Positions 1 to 6,260 are shown, counted from the first letter of the stretch. The stretch is 7,774 bases of DNA from an uncultured Opitutia bacterium (GCA_903895475.1 CAITUF010000282.1:1-7774), one strand, 5' to 3'. Program-made: numbers and translations. The notes: a model not told the origin generated them from the letters alone.

Positions 1-1659
1 AAGCGTGATCGAAAGCGGCACGGCCCAGATGGCGGGCTGTTCGCAGAGAATACGTAGGAGCGGGTGGGCGACCCAGAAATCAGCTAGTCCTGCGAAGCCA
101 TAGACATCGGACAGCGTTGTAAGGAAGATGGAGCCGAGGGCGAGAAGGCCGCCGGCGAGCATACCCGTGGCGGCACCTTTCATGGTCATGCCCCGCCACC
201 AGACGCTCATGAAGAGCAAGGGGAAGTAACTGGCCGCGGCGATAGCGAAGGCCTGACCGACGAGGTAGTTAATATTCAACTTCTCGACTTGGGTGCCGAG
301 GCCGACGGAAACCACACCGATAATGACCGCCGCCCACTTGAAGGCCTTGAGGCGCTGTTCCGGCGACGAGTCTGGCTTAAGCATGCGGCCATAGATGTCG
401 TGGGCGAGGGCGCTGGACATCGAGACCAGGAGGCCAGAGAAGGTCGACATGAACGCGGCGAAGGCGCCCGCGCACGTGATGCCGGAAAGGATGGAGCCGA
501 GGAGTGGGTAGTCGCGGCCCGCGAGGAGCGTCGGTAGTTCCAGGACGACCTTATCGGTGCCCTTCGAGCCGACGGCATCGTAGAGCTCCGGCGTGAGTGA
601 ACGGCCGATGACCCCATAGATGGGCGGGAAGACGTAGAAGACGCCGATGAGGATCATAACCCACATGGTCGTGCGTTTGGCGGCTACCCCGTCCGGGTTC
701 GTGTAGAAGCGAACCAAGATGTGCGGCAAGCCAGCGGTACCGCAGACCAGCGCGATGATCAGCGAGTAGGTGTAGAGTAGGGAATAGGGCTTCTTGTTCG
801 CCTCGAGCTCGGCTTTTTCTTCGGGCGTCTTGGCGGCCTTGATGGCGGTGTCGACGGCCTTCGTTGTTAGGCTGCCGAAGGGCGCAATCCATTGTTCGTC
901 CTTGGGGGCTTTGGCGGGGAGGGCCTTGCGTTCGATGCCAGCGGGAGCGGCTGCGACGGTTTCTTGGGCGGTCTTGTTGGCTTCGAGGTGCGACTGGTAA
1001 TGGCCGACGATGGCAGCGATCACAAAGATCGGCACGGTGATCGCGAAGACCTTGAGCCAATACTGGAAGGCTTGGACGAGCGTGATGCCTTTCATGCCAC
1101 CGAGCGCGACGTTCAGGGTGATGACGGCACCGACGACGATGACCCCGACGGAGTAGTGCAGGCCGGGGAAGATGTAGGCGAGCGTGGTGCCAGCGCCCTT
1201 CATCTGCGGCATCGTGTAGAAGAAGCCGATGAAGAGTACGAAGCAGACGGCGATCTTACGAAAGACGGGCGAGTCGTAGCGGCCTTCAGCGAAGTCTGGG
1301 ATGGTGTAGGCACCGAACCGACGCAGCGGGCCGGCGATGAAGAGCAGCAGGAAGAGGTAGCCGCACGCGTAGCAGACCGGATACCACAGCGCATCGTAGC
1401 CATTGAGCATCACCATGCCAGCGACGCCCATGAAAGAAGCGGCGGAGAGGTATTCGCCCGAGATGGCGGAGGCGTTCCAGCCGACGGACACCGAGCGGCC
1501 CGCGACGAAGAAGTCGCCGGCGCTCTTGGACTTACCAGCGGTCCAGAAGCCCATACCGACGGTAATCACAACCGTGATCAACGAGAAGAAGGCGATCCAA
1601 GGGTCGATACCCTTGGCGGCGGGTTCGGCCGCGGCGAGGAAGGCGAGGAGGGCGCTCAT
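1..1659 (-). CDS. ActP-like sodium:solute (acetate/monocarboxylate) symporter, 3' end beyond the left edge
   Basis: This is an inner-membrane cation/solute symporter of the SSS family (LeuT fold), most like ActP/MctC carriers that take up acetate and other short monocarboxylates. The frame stays open for 553 codons from the ATG at 1659 to the window edge, so the C-terminus is missing. Visible family motifs are SGEYLSAASFMG (residues about 67-78), GTAGLPHILVRFYT (about 307-320) and FMSTFSGLLVSMSSALAHDIYGR (from about 403). The Ser/Thr residues at 405-408 lie where the family places a sodium-binding helix. Many hydrophobic segments alternate with short loops. One unusual hydrophilic Ala/Lys/Glu-rich insertion spans about residues 219-290. 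The gene begins 1 bp after the stop of the DUF485 gene, the same order as yjcH-actP, so the two are very likely co-transcribed. A weak purine-rich GAAGAAG precedes the start. The family is clear, but the exact substrate is inferred. Confidence 0.93.
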   Translation of the reverse strand, partial: MSALLAFLAAAEPAAKGIDPWIAFFSLITVVITVGMGFWTAGKSKSAGDFFVAGRSVSVGWNASAISGEYLSAASFMGVAGMVMLNGYDALWYPVCYACGYLFLLLFIAGPLRRFGAYTIPDFAEGRYDSPVFRKIAVCFVLFIGFFYTMPQMKGAGTTLAYIFPGLHYSVGVIVVGAVITLNVALGGMKGITLVQAFQYWLKVFAITVPIFVIAAIVGHYQSHLEANKTAQETVAAAPAGIERKALPAKAPKDEQWIAPFGSLTTKAVDTAIKAAKTPEEKAELEANKKPYSLLYTYSLIIALVCGTAGLPHILVRFYTNPDGVAAKRTTMWVMILIGVFYVFPPIYGVIGRSLTPELYDAVGSKGTDKVVLELPTLLAGRDYPLLGSILSGITCAGAFAAFMSTFSGLLVSMSSALAHDIYGRMLKPDSSPEQRLKAFKWAAVIIGVVSVGLGTQVEKLNINYLVGQAFAIAAASYFPLLFMSVWWRGMTMKGAATGMLAGGLLALGSIFLTTLSDVYGFAGLADFWVAHPLLRILCEQPAIWAVPLSITL

Positions 1660-1660
1660 G

Positions 1661-1972
1661 TTACTTCTTCAGGCCGTCCAGGGCGGCTTTGGCTTCGGAG
1701 TCCTCGAGGGCGATGGAGCGCTGGATGAAGACGAAGGAGATAATCCAGACAAACGGGAAGAACAGCACTCCCAAGATCAACCACGAGAGGGTGAAGCCAT
1801 AGATGCGTTGGGCCATGAACTCCGGTTGGAAGTAGTTCAACAAGGGGAGGGCGACCAGCGCGACGATGAAGCAGAAGGCGCAAGCGATGGAGAGTTTGAG
1901 CTGGCCGCTCATCAAGCGCGCCAAGAACGCATCCGAATGGATGGGGTCGGGGGTGGGGTTCGACTCTTTCAT
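1661..1972 (-). CDS. DUF485 family membrane protein (YjcH-like), symporter partner
   Basis: This is a 103-residue inner-membrane protein of the DUF485 family, which typically lies immediately upstream of ActP-type symporters. Its role is not firmly established; an accessory or small subunit of the symporter is the usual guess. The N-terminus is polar (residues 1-25). Two transmembrane helices follow at about 26-48 and 60-83, with the family-like stretch YGFTLSWLILG at about 58-68 and a charged C-terminal tail ending GLKK. The length matches the family. The ATG at 1972 has only a distant GGAG about 13 nt upstream, so initiation may not rely on Shine-Dalgarno pairing. The stop is separated from the symporter start by a single base, which suggests translational coupling. 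The gene is divergent from the TonB receptor operon and shares a 97-bp intergenic region with it. Confidence 0.88.
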   Translation of the reverse strand: MKESNPTPDPIHSDAFLARLMSGQLKLSIACAFCFIVALVALPLLNYFQPEFMAQRIYGFTLSWLILGVLFFPFVWIISFVFIQRSIALEDSEAKAALDGLKK

Positions 1973-2023
1973 GGGGTTGGCAGTACTCCGTGCAATTATT
2001 GGCGGACTGCAAACCCGATGATT

Positions 2024-2040
2024 TTGGCTTGGCTTGGCTT
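2024..2040. repeat. Triple TTGGC tandem repeat in the divergent intergenic region
   Basis: TTGGC occurs three times head to tail (2024-2028, 2029-2033, 2034-2038), followed by TT. The repeat ends just before the palindrome at 2042. TTGGCT at 2024 could act as a poor -35 for the TATATT at 2049-2054, but the 19-bp spacer is long. The repeat could also be chance low-complexity sequence or a slippage-prone spacer. Confidence 0.5.
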
Positions 2041-2041
2041 A

Positions 2042-2058
2042 ATGCAACTATATTGCAT
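2042..2058. promoter_or_regulatory. Perfect inverted repeat ATGCAA-N5-TTGCAT, candidate Fur/Zur-family operator
   Basis: The sequence ATGCAACTATATTGCAT is a palindrome with two perfect 6-bp arms and a 5-bp A/T-rich centre. It ends 11 bp before the receptor start codon. TATATT (2049-2054), a possible -10 element, lies inside it, so a bound protein would block transcription. The 17-bp ATG-N11-CAT architecture is the same as the core of the proteobacterial Zur box as I recall it, and TGCAA half-sites occur in Mur (Fur-family) operators. The inverted repeat is seen directly. Its role as a metal-responsive operator is inferred from its position before a ZnuD-like receptor. If TATATT is the -10, the leader would be under about 10 nt, fitting the absence of a Shine-Dalgarno sequence. 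Confidence 0.5.
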
Positions 2059-2069
2059 CTAGTCACCCC

Positions 2070-4067
2070 ATGAAATCCCCGCGTCTAAAACGGTTTAACC
2101 CGCTGTTCATTCTCGCGGCCTCAGCCTTGGCCGTCTGCGCCCAAGAGAAGCCAACTACCCCAGAAAAGTTGAAGGCCGTGGTAGTTAAGGGCACGACCAT
2201 CGGCGGGGAGGTGACGGCAGTGTCTCCAGCGCTGACCCTGTCGGGTAAGGTCTTGGCTGATCTCTCGCAGTCCACCCTGGGGGACGTGCTCGCCGACGTC
2301 CCTGGCGTGGCCTCCAGTTACTTCGGTCCTAATTCGGGCCGCCCGATTATTCGCGGGCTCGAAGGCGATCGCCTCAAGATTACCCAGAATGGCACGAGCA
2401 GCCTCGATGCTTCCAGTGCTAGCCCTGACCATGCGGTCAGCGTTGATCCACTCACCATCCGCGAAGTCCAGGTGCTGCGTGGGCCGGCCGCGTTGCTCTA
2501 TAGTTCAAGTATCATGGGTGGCGTTATCAATCTCCTCGATAATCGTATCCCGGTCGAGCGGTTGCCGCGCTCGGCCACGCTTTTCGGTCGCATGGGCTCC
2601 GCCGATGGTTTGCGTGCGCTCTCCGTCCTCACCGAGGGGTCCCTCGGTGACTTCGCCTACCACCTCGATGGTTTTAATAAGACAACGCAGGACCTCTCGA
2701 CTCCCATCGGCCGCATTGCCGATACGGCCAGCGATAGCCAAGGGGCCGGGTTTGGTGTTTCACGCGTTGGTGCCTTCGGATACGTCGGCCTTTCTTATTC
2801 GGGCCTGAACTCCACTTATGGCGTGACCGAGCCGGGTATCGAGATCGGCCTTCGCCAGCGCCGTTGGGATCTCGCCGGCACCGTGAATGCCCCCACTGCG
2901 GCCTTGAAGTCGATCAGCTACAAACTCGGGGTCTCCGATTACGAGCACTCCGAGTTCGCCGCCGGTGTCGCGGGCAGCACGTTTGCTAATCAGGGCTGGG
3001 ATGGACGTATCGACTTCGAGCTGACAAAGATCGGCTCGCTTGAAGGCGTGGTCGGTCTCCAATCCGGCCGCTTCGATTTCTCGGTTGTGGGCGCTGAGGC
3101 TTTCCTGCCGACTACCCATAATGCCAACGACGCAGTCTTCGGCTCGTTCGTCCAGTCACTCGCGCCCGACTCTCGGCTGCGCTACGGTTTCCGCGTCGAG
3201 TCCGCCAAGGTCTCGGCCGACGCTTGGGTCCACGAAGGTCTGGTGAGCAATCCCGGTTCGGCCTCCGCCTCGTTTACGCCCGCCAGCCTCGCCTTGGCTT
3301 GGGTCAAGGACCTGAGCCCGGAGTGGGCGACAACGCTCAGCCTCACGCGCACCGAGCGGGCACCGAATTATCAAGAGCTCTTCGCGGATGGTCCGCACGT
3401 CGGGACAGATGCTTACGAAGTCGGTGACGGGGCGCTCGGTAAGGAGCGTGGGATCGGTATCGAACTCGAGCTGGCCAAGACCCGCGGAGCGGTCTCCGGT
3501 AGTTTTTCGGTCTATTATAATCGCTTCAGTTCGTTCATCGCCCAACAGGCGAACGGCCAAGGTCCGAATCTCACGCTTAACGGCGGGGACGATCACTCGG
3601 GCCTCGCTCGTTACGACTTCGTTGCCGTGCCAGCCGACTTCTTTGGCGCTGAGGCTAAGGTCAACTATCAGCTCCACGACACCGCGACGGCCAAACTCGG
3701 GCTAGAGTTCTTTGGCGATTTCGTCCGGGCTTCAAACCGCGACACGTCCGAGGCTTTACCGCGGATCTCACCTGGCCGCCTGGGTGTGGCCTTGCATGGC
3801 CTCGCCTCAGGCTGGTCCTGGCGCCTCGATGCCGCCTATCATCTCGCTCAGGACCATCTGGCGACTTCCGAGACCCCGACCGCCGGCTACACGATGGTCG
3901 GCGCCAGCCTGGGACATGATTTCAAATTAGCTGGCACTGCTGCCCGTTTCACACTCCGGCTGACAAATCTCTTCGATGTCGAAGCCCGTAACGCCTCTTC
4001 CTTTATCAAGGATACCTTACCGTTGCCCGGCCGTGGCGTAGAGGCAGGCTTGAAGTTAAGTTTCTAA
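2070..4067 (+). CDS. ZnuD-like TonB-dependent outer-membrane receptor (probable zinc/metal uptake)
   Basis: This is an outer-membrane TonB-dependent receptor of 665 residues that imports a substrate through a 22-strand barrel gated by an N-terminal plug. A signal peptide spans about residues 1-24 (basic start, hydrophobic core, cleavage after VCA). A TonB-box-like LKAVVVKG follows at 34-41. The plug covers about 60-160, with LGDVLADVPGV, GRPIIRGLEGDRLKITQNG (90-108), SPDHAVSVDP (118-127), VLRGPAALLY and GGVINLLDNRIP. The C-terminus ends SSFIKDTLPLPGRG...LKLSF with terminal Phe, typical of barrel insertion. The RPIIRG, SPDHAV.VDP, DNRIP and SF.KD..PLPGR motifs match the ZnuD zinc-receptor family. 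Many ZnuD proteins carry a His-rich loop after the YGV segment; here only TEPG separates YGV (250-252) from IEIGLRQRR, so that loop seems absent. There is no Shine-Dalgarno before the ATG. The gene heads a five-gene operon. Receptor identity is certain; the zinc substrate is inferred. Confidence 0.93.
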   Translation: MKSPRLKRFNPLFILAASALAVCAQEKPTTPEKLKAVVVKGTTIGGEVTAVSPALTLSGKVLADLSQSTLGDVLADVPGVASSYFGPNSGRPIIRGLEGDRLKITQNGTSSLDASSASPDHAVSVDPLTIREVQVLRGPAALLYSSSIMGGVINLLDNRIPVERLPRSATLFGRMGSADGLRALSVLTEGSLGDFAYHLDGFNKTTQDLSTPIGRIADTASDSQGAGFGVSRVGAFGYVGLSYSGLNSTYGVTEPGIEIGLRQRRWDLAGTVNAPTAALKSISYKLGVSDYEHSEFAAGVAGSTFANQGWDGRIDFELTKIGSLEGVVGLQSGRFDFSVVGAEAFLPTTHNANDAVFGSFVQSLAPDSRLRYGFRVESAKVSADAWVHEGLVSNPGSASASFTPASLALAWVKDLSPEWATTLSLTRTERAPNYQELFADGPHVGTDAYEVGDGALGKERGIGIELELAKTRGAVSGSFSVYYNRFSSFIAQQANGQGPNLTLNGGDDHSGLARYDFVAVPADFFGAEAKVNYQLHDTATAKLGLEFFGDFVRASNRDTSEALPRISPGRLGVALHGLASGWSWRLDAAYHLAQDHLATSETPTAGYTMVGASLGHDFKLAGTAARFTLRLTNLFDVEARNASSFIKDTLPLPGRGVEAGLKLSF

Positions 4068-4070
4068 GCT

Positions 4071-4721
4071 TTGGCCGCCGTCCCTTCCATCGCCCTATTA
4101 GAACGCGTCTCTGCCTGGGCCGCCGCTCTCGGCGGGTGCGCGGTGGTGGTTTGCCTCCTCGGTGTCTGGGCCGATCCCGTCCGGGCTCCGCACGAGCACG
4201 AGCATGACCACGGGCCGGGCGCTCCGGTGCAATATTTCCGGCCACCGCCTTCCGCTCCAGCCGTGGCTGCCGCCGCGCCAGCCCCTGCGCTGGCCGCACT
4301 GCCGACGCCCGTCGTCGAGGCCCCGCTCGCCGAAGTGACTCCAGTCGTGCCCGTCACCGCCGCGCCTGCTTTGGTGTCCTTGGTTTCACCTGCAGTGGTA
4401 CCGTCGCCCGCCACATTGAAGCCAATCGCTTCACTCGTGGTCCCCGCACCTGCGGCCGCTGAGCCATTCACGACGAATATGCCAGGCGACTTCCCGGAAC
4501 CGCCCTATCCGCGCTGGGCCCGTCAGCAGGGAATTGAGGGCAACTTGCTTGTCCTCGTTGAAGTATCTTCAGCGGGTTCGCCCATCAGCGTCATCGTCCG
4601 GGAATCCTGCGGCTCGACGGCTCTGGATGACCATGCGGTCGGGTGGGTTCGCCAGCGCTGGATCTGGGCCCCGGGCCCGCCCCGCCGCTTCCTAGTCCCA
4701 TTCATCTTCCAATTACAATAA
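4071..4721 (+). CDS. tonB: Energy transducer TonB with periplasmic His-rich segment
   Basis: TonB spans the periplasm and passes proton-motive energy from ExbB/ExbD to the outer-membrane receptor. This 216-residue protein has an N-terminal anchor (about residues 14-33), then HEHEHDH at 41-47. A long Pro/Ala/Val-rich linker (about 52-132) precedes a TonB C-terminal domain (about 139-216), which carries YPRWARQQGIEGNLLVLVEV and ends in the hydrophobic strand FLVPFIFQLQ. The start is TTG at 4071: the same frame has the receptor stop at 4065-4067 and no ATG or GTG lies between it and the anchor, so TTG is the only reasonable choice. The gap to the receptor is 3 bp, implying translational coupling. 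Acidic-His clusters like this bind Zn, Ni or Cu in other proteins, and their place next to the membrane here is unusual. The family call is firm; metal binding is inferred. Confidence 0.92.
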   Translation: MAAVPSIALLERVSAWAAALGGCAVVVCLLGVWADPVRAPHEHEHDHGPGAPVQYFRPPPSAPAVAAAAPAPALAALPTPVVEAPLAEVTPVVPVTAAPALVSLVSPAVVPSPATLKPIASLVVPAPAAAEPFTTNMPGDFPEPPYPRWARQQGIEGNLLVLVEVSSAGSPISVIVRESCGSTALDDHAVGWVRQRWIWAPGPPRRFLVPFIFQLQ

Positions 4722-4726
4722 CCTCC

Positions 4727-5353
4727 ATGCCGCCTCTCCTCGCCAACGCTGCCGTCGACCTTTTCCTTAAAGGTGGACCGATAATGTATCCTCTCCTGCT
4801 TGCTGGCCTTGTCGGCATCGCGGTCGTCGCGGAGCGTCTACTCTGGTGGGTGCGCGTCGCCGGCTGTCGCGACCCCCGTGCGGTCGCCGCTTCGCTGGCC
4901 GCGGCCGAAGCTGGTGATTGGGCCGCCGCTGAGCAGGCGGTTGCGAAATCCGCCGACCCGGTCGCCCGCGTGCTTCGGGCCGGGTTGGCCCATCGCACGG
5001 GCGCGTTTGAGGGTGCCGTGCAGGTGGCCTCCGCTGCCGAGCTACGTGAGGCCGCGCGCTATATCGGCGTCCTGGACACCCTCGTGACGTTGGCTCCGCT
5101 GCTCGGACTCCTTGGCACCGTGACCGGTATCATGGGCTCCTTCAACTCCATCGGTTCCGATGAACTCGCTGTGGCGAAGGTCACGGGCGGTATCGGCGAG
5201 GCACTCATCGCAACGGCGGCGGGTCTGGGTATCGCCATCGCAACGCTCCTTCCCCTGAATGTGCTGTCGGCGAGGTTGACTGGTCTGCAAGCCGACTTGG
5301 AGGCAGCTGCGACGGCCTTGCAGGTCGCGATCCAGAAGGGGAGGGCGTCATGA
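4727..5353 (+). CDS. exbB: ExbB, MotA/TolQ/ExbB proton-channel family protein
   Basis: ExbB forms the pentameric inner-membrane stator that, with ExbD, converts proton flow into TonB movement. The protein is 208 residues from the ATG at 4727. A GTG in frame at 4643 would overlap the TonB C-terminal domain and add an unlike 28-residue extension, so it was rejected. Transmembrane helices lie at about 18-35 (followed by the conserved Glu-Arg at 36-37), 117-137 and 156-180. Family motifs are APLLGLLGTVTGIM (123-136) and GGIGEALIATAAGLGIAIAT (154-173). Glu158, Thr163 and Thr131 align with the functional Glu176, Thr181 and Thr148 of E. coli ExbB. The gene lies 5 bp after tonB, and its stop overlaps the exbD start (ATGA). 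No Shine-Dalgarno is visible; coupling to tonB translation is likely. Confidence 0.94.
   Translation: MPPLLANAAVDLFLKGGPIMYPLLLAGLVGIAVVAERLLWWVRVAGCRDPRAVAASLAAAEAGDWAAAEQAVAKSADPVARVLRAGLAHRTGAFEGAVQVASAAELREAARYIGVLDTLVTLAPLLGLLGTVTGIMGSFNSIGSDELAVAKVTGGIGEALIATAAGLGIAIATLLPLNVLSARLTGLQADLEAAATALQVAIQKGRAS
5338..5344 (+). promoter_or_regulatory. Ribosome binding site of exbD
   Basis: GGGGAGG lies 5 bp before the ATG at 5350, inside the end of exbB. It is the only strong Shine-Dalgarno motif in the operon and supports the exbD start that overlaps the exbB stop. Independent ribosome loading at exbD is plausible. Confidence 0.6.
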
Positions 5354-5763
5354 AGATTCCGTCCCCGTTGCCCCCGCGGCGCGCCCGGTTGGAGATCGTC
5401 CCGCTGATCGACATTATGTTCTTCCTGCTGGCGTCCTTTATGTTGGTAAGCGTCACGCTGCATAAGAACCATTGTATGCCCGTGAACCTCGAAGGCGCCG
5501 CCACCGCGCAGTCCGAGCTAAAACCCGACGCCGTCACCATCTCGGTCGACCGCGCTGGCCAGGTCTTCGTGGATCGCCAAGCCTCTACCTTGCCTGACCT
5601 CCGTTCCTTGCTCGCCAGTCGCGTGAAGGCTAACGCCGGCGTGGCGGTCTACATTGCGGGTGACGCCGACACCCCGCACGGCCGCATGATCGACGTCCTT
5701 GATTTCGTGCGCAGCGCCGGCGTCCAGAAAGTCGCCTTTACTGTCAAGGCGGCCGCCCGATGA
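5350..5763 (+). CDS. exbD: ExbD/TolR family biopolymer transport protein
   Basis: ExbD is the single-span partner of ExbB; its dimer sits inside the ExbB pentamer and carries the protonatable aspartate that powers TonB. The protein is 137 residues, normal for the family. A short basic cytoplasmic N-terminus (1-13) precedes LEIVPLIDIMFFLLASFMLV (14-33), where Asp21 is the expected proton-carrying residue, equivalent to Asp25 in E. coli. The rest (about 45-137) is the periplasmic domain, with VTISVDRAGQVFVD and the conserved late segment VLDFVRSAGVQKVAFTVKAA. The start overlaps the exbB stop and the stop overlaps the next gene's start, both as ATGA, so expression is tightly coupled in fixed ratio. 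TolR is the alternative, but the adjacent TonB and receptor favour ExbD. Confidence 0.94.
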   Translation: MKIPSPLPPRRARLEIVPLIDIMFFLLASFMLVSVTLHKNHCMPVNLEGAATAQSELKPDAVTISVDRAGQVFVDRQASTLPDLRSLLASRVKANAGVAVYIAGDADTPHGRMIDVLDFVRSAGVQKVAFTVKAAAR

Positions 5764-6260
5764 GTTCCCGCTGGCCACTCGTTCTCGCCGCACTGTGCGT
5801 ACTCCTATCGGCCTTCTGCGCCGTGCAGTGGGGCCGCGAGGCCGACCTGCGTGCGGAGTTGCTCACCAGCCGAACCGCCGAACGAGACCTGCGGACGAAG
5901 TCCGCCGAAGCCGTCCGTCTGGGGGAGACCTATGCGGCTGAGATCCGCCGGCTTGATGCACGGATCGGCGAACTGAAGCGCGCCGAGGAGGCCTTGCGTA
6001 AGGAACTTAGCGCTGCTCGCTCCGCCGAACAGTCCGCCCGCGTTACCGCTGCGGAGGTGGTGCCTTTACGGGCCTCGCTTGCAAAGCAGAACGATGCAAT
6101 CAAGGGTCAGAATGCGACCGTCGCCAAACAGAACGACGCCATGCGTATTCAGAATGAGAGCTTGCGTAAGCTCATGGCCGAACGCGACGAAGTGGTGCGG
6201 TTGCTGAATGAGCGGACTGACCTTCTGAACAAGCTCAACGCCGGGCGAGAGGGGAAGTAG
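5760..6260 (+). CDS. Membrane-anchored coiled-coil protein, fifth gene of the TonB operon (function unknown)
   Basis: I do not recognise this 166-residue protein. It has an N-terminal hydrophobic segment (about 6-23) that is a signal anchor or uncleaved signal. After it come about 140 residues rich in Glu, Arg, Lys, Ala and Leu, predicted as almost continuous helix and coiled coil. Residues 109-136 form four perfect heptads, each with Gln-Asn at the second and third places (KQNDAIK, GQNATVA, KQNDAMR, IQNESLR). Asn at 111, 118, 125 and 132 falls at core position a, and Ile114, Val121, Met128 and Leu135 at d. Leu/Val heptads follow to about residue 160. The start overlaps the exbD stop as ATGA, so it belongs to the operon. 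No lipobox, peptidoglycan-binding or TPR domain is evident. By position it may brace the TonB-ExbBD complex or oligomerise in the periplasm, by loose analogy with coiled-coil CpoB in the Tol-Pal operon. That role is inference. Confidence 0.85.
   Translation: MSSRWPLVLAALCVLLSAFCAVQWGREADLRAELLTSRTAERDLRTKSAEAVRLGETYAAEIRRLDARIGELKRAEEALRKELSAARSAEQSARVTAAEVVPLRASLAKQNDAIKGQNATVAKQNDAMRIQNESLRKLMAERDEVVRLLNERTDLLNKLNAGREGK

Noticed and set aside
551..1060. Long minus-strand frame and plus-strand frames (892-1728, 1403-2062) across the symporter region.
   Set aside because: They are antisense or out-of-frame shadows of the symporter and DUF485 genes, with Arg/Asp/Gly-rich translations and no family motifs.
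2070..2141. Receptor N-terminus as a lipoprotein signal (Cys23).
   Set aside because: The residues before Cys23 (Leu-Ala-Val) do not fit the lipobox, because Val at -1 is unfavourable; cleavage after Ala24 by signal peptidase I is more likely.
4643..4726. Upstream GTG start that would extend ExbB by 28 residues.
   Set aside because: The extension overlaps the TonB C-terminal coding region and has no ExbB similarity; the ATG at 4727 gives the usual N-terminus.
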